From positions 1 through 7,964 of the forward strand of contig JAEZMI010000432.1 of the NCBI GenBank assembly GCA_023414975.1: a DNA stretch of 7,964 bases, in the 5' to 3' direction. The first letter of the stretch is position 1. The number at the start of each line of letters is the position of its first letter. Origin of the DNA: Pseudomonadota bacterium (GTDB taxonomy: Bacteria; Pseudomonadota; Alphaproteobacteria; Rhizobiales; Xanthobacteraceae). Below the pieces are notes generated by a model. It worked only from the letters and a program-made list of their open reading frames with translations, was not told the DNA's origin and ran no database searches. Below are positions 6,673-7,964 of this stretch, piece by piece. The translations under genes were made by a program, and so were the position numbers.

Positions 6673-7786
6673 CTTCCTCAAGGCCGGTGCCGCCCTCACC
6701 GCCGCCACCGCGCTTCCCGCCCACGCCTTCGCCCAAGGCGCCGCGACGGCGGGCGCCGCGACCTTCGCGCCGGCGCCGGGCAAATGGCGGCAGTTCGAGG
6801 TGGTGACGACGCTCGACGTCACCCCGCTCGACGGCAAGGCGGGCCTGGCACAGGCCTGGGTGCCGCTGCCCTCCTACACCGCCGCCGACTGGTTCAGGCC
6901 CGGCGCGAACCGCTGGAGCACCAACGCCGCCAGCGCCACCGTGGTGAAGGATCCCCATTACGGCAGCGAGATGCTGCACCTCGTCTGGGCCGAGGGCGAG
7001 ACGGCGCCCAAGGTCGAGATCGTCTCGACCTTCGCCACGCGCGACCGCGCGACCGACCTGTCGAAGCCCGGCGCCGTCGCCCCGCTGACGGCGGAAGAGC
7101 GCACGCTGTTCCTCAAGGCGACCGACCTCATCCCCACCGACGGCATCGTCAAGACGACCGCCGACGCGATCACCGCCGGGAAGACCACGGACCTTGAGAA
7201 GTCCCGCGCCATTTATGAATGGGTGGTCGAGAACACCTACCGCAACGCCGCCACGCGCGGCTGCGGCACGGGCGACATCGCCGCCCTGCTCACCAGCGGC
7301 AATCTCGGCGGCAAATGCGCCGATCTCAACGCGCTGTTCGTCGGGCTCAACCGCGCCGCCGGCATTCCCGCCCGCGACATCTATGGCATCCGCGTCGCAC
7401 CCTCCGCCTTCGGCTATAAGAGCCTCGGCGCCAATTCGCCCACCATCTCCAAGGCGCAGCACTGCCGCGCCGAGGTGTGGCTGGAGGGCTTCGGCTGGGT
7501 CGCCACCGATCCCGCGGATGTGCGCAAGGTCGTGCTGGAGGAGCCGCCGGGCAAGAACGCGCTGGACGACGCCAAGGTGGCCGCCGCGCGCAAGGCGCTG
7601 TTCGGCGCGTGGGAGGGCAACTGGCTCGCCTATAATGACGGCCACGACATCGCCCTGCCCGGCTCTTCCGGCCCCAGGCTCGGCTTCCTGATGTATCCGC
7701 AGGCCGAAATCGCCAGCCTGCGTCAGGACTGCCTGGACCCGGACACGTTCCGCTACACCATCAAGGCGAGCGAGATCGCGGTGTGA
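6656..7786 (+). CDS. Tat-exported transglutaminase-like domain protein
   Basis: The 376-residue protein starts with a Tat signal, SRRDFLK at residues 3-9, then a hydrophobic stretch ending in AHAFAQG (about 22-28). An N-terminal beta-rich region (about 45-130) is followed by a transglutaminase-like (cysteine protease fold) core. C221 in GGKCADLNALF is the probable nucleophile, H269 in QHCRAEVWL the catalytic His, and D285 in GWVATDPAD the Asp. Other Cys are C203 (RGCGTGD), C270 and C359. Proteins of this superfamily cleave or crosslink amide bonds, but this subfamily has no function I can name. The ATG has GGGAG at 6644-6648, 7 bases upstream, within the end of the thioredoxin gene. The 17-base overlap implies co-transcription and coupling. 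The Tat signal means it is exported folded, so a reduced catalytic Cys would enter the oxidising periplasm, where the neighbouring thioredoxin could protect it. Confidence 0.88.
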   Translation: MTSRRDFLKAGAALTAATALPAHAFAQGAATAGAATFAPAPGKWRQFEVVTTLDVTPLDGKAGLAQAWVPLPSYTAADWFRPGANRWSTNAASATVVKDPHYGSEMLHLVWAEGETAPKVEIVSTFATRDRATDLSKPGAVAPLTAEERTLFLKATDLIPTDGIVKTTADAITAGKTTDLEKSRAIYEWVVENTYRNAATRGCGTGDIAALLTSGNLGGKCADLNALFVGLNRAAGIPARDIYGIRVAPSAFGYKSLGANSPTISKAQHCRAEVWLEGFGWVATDPADVRKVVLEEPPGKNALDDAKVAAARKALFGAWEGNWLAYNDGHDIALPGSSGPRLGFLMYPQAEIASLRQDCLDPDTFRYTIKASEIAV

Positions 7787-7804
7787 GCGGCCGTCTTTTT
7801 GCGC

Positions 7805-7897
7805 GCCGTCATGGCCGGGCCTGGCCCGGCGATCCACGCCTTCTGTCGCGCCCGTGCCCAAGTCGTGGATGCCCGGCCCAAGGCCGGGCCTAACGGC
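7805..7897. repeat. Large imperfect inverted repeat, probable dispersed intergenic palindromic element
   Basis: The left arm 7805-7838 (begins GCCGTCATGGCCGGG, ends GATCCACG) is an imperfect reverse complement of the right arm 7864-7897 (begins CGTGGATGCCCGG, ends CTAACGGC), with about 25 bases between. Each arm also has its own inner GC-rich dyad. The wording (CATGGCCGGGC, CCGGCGATCCACG) resembles, from memory, a short repeat scattered through intergenic regions of Bradyrhizobium and relatives. It starts 18 bases after the transglutaminase-like stop and could end transcription or protect the 3' end of that mRNA, although no T-run follows it. Confidence 0.6.
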
Positions 7898-7917
7898 GAA
7901 GCGGGGCGGTGCCTGCG

Positions 7918-7954
7918 TGCTTCGAGACGCGGGGCGCCGCCCCGCTCCTCAGCA
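7918..7954. repeat. Second palindromic intergenic element with a 7-bp GC hairpin
   Basis: GCGGGGC (7929-7935) pairs with GCCCCGC (7939-7945) around a 3-base loop. The fold extends through GAG/CTC (7924-7926/7948-7950) and TGCT/AGCA (7918-7921/7951-7954) with small internal loops. The frame CTTCGAGACGC...GCTCCTCAGCATGA matches, from memory, another very common intergenic repeat of Hyphomicrobiales genomes, unrelated to the element just upstream. The window ends at 7964, so the repeat may continue. Confidence 0.55.
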
Positions 7955-7964
7955 TGACGCGGGT

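Noticed and set aside
6479..7861. 460-codon open frame on the minus strand opposite the transglutaminase-like gene
   Set aside because: The plus strand carries a Tat signal, a catalytic triad and a good ribosome binding site; the minus product is Gly/Arg-rich with no motifs.
1..7964. tRNA, rRNA, CRISPR array, insertion sequence or prophage genes
   Set aside because: No cloverleaf, spaced repeat array, transposase motif or phage gene was seen on either strand by reading.

Overview
The window is GC-rich DNA from what looks like an alphaproteobacterium, probably order Hyphomicrobiales (Xanthobacteraceae-like). This is inferred from codon use, protein style and the palindromic intergenic repeats at the right end; no ribosomal or other marker gene is present, so the assignment is tentative.

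Left and centre (1-5744, minus strand): a complete respiratory formate dehydrogenase operon of the FdnGHI/FdoGHI type, read right to left as alpha (5744-2658), beta (2644-1655), gamma (1655-939), then the maturation gene fdhE (850 to beyond base 1). The order matches E. coli fdoGHI-fdhE. The alpha subunit is a selenoprotein. An in-frame TGA at 5145-5147 sits where E. coli FdnG has Sec196, and is followed directly by a bacterial SECIS hairpin. A naive gene caller would split alpha into a 199-residue and an 824-residue piece. Alpha has a Tat signal, one [4Fe-4S] site and the Sec/His/Arg active site; beta has 16 Cys for four [4Fe-4S] clusters plus a membrane anchor; gamma is a four-helix cytochrome b with the four expected haem His. 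Together they oxidise formate in the periplasm and pass electrons to quinone.

Centre (5745-5994): a 250-base divergent intergenic region. It holds a plausible promoter for the formate dehydrogenase operon (perfect TTGACA -35), framed by a perfect 10-bp inverted repeat with a smaller dyad inside the -35/-10 spacer, plus a further palindrome in the leader. This looks like a dedicated operator region.

Right (5995-7786, plus strand): two genes overlapping by 17 bases, encoding an exported TlpA/ResA-like thioredoxin (CEPC motif) and a Tat-exported transglutaminase-like protein with an apparent Cys-His-Asp triad. Neither has a function I can name with certainty. Their coupling suggests the thioredoxin looks after the thiol enzyme in the periplasm.

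Right end (7787-7964): non-coding, with two different palindromic elements that resemble dispersed intergenic repeats of Hyphomicrobiales genomes.
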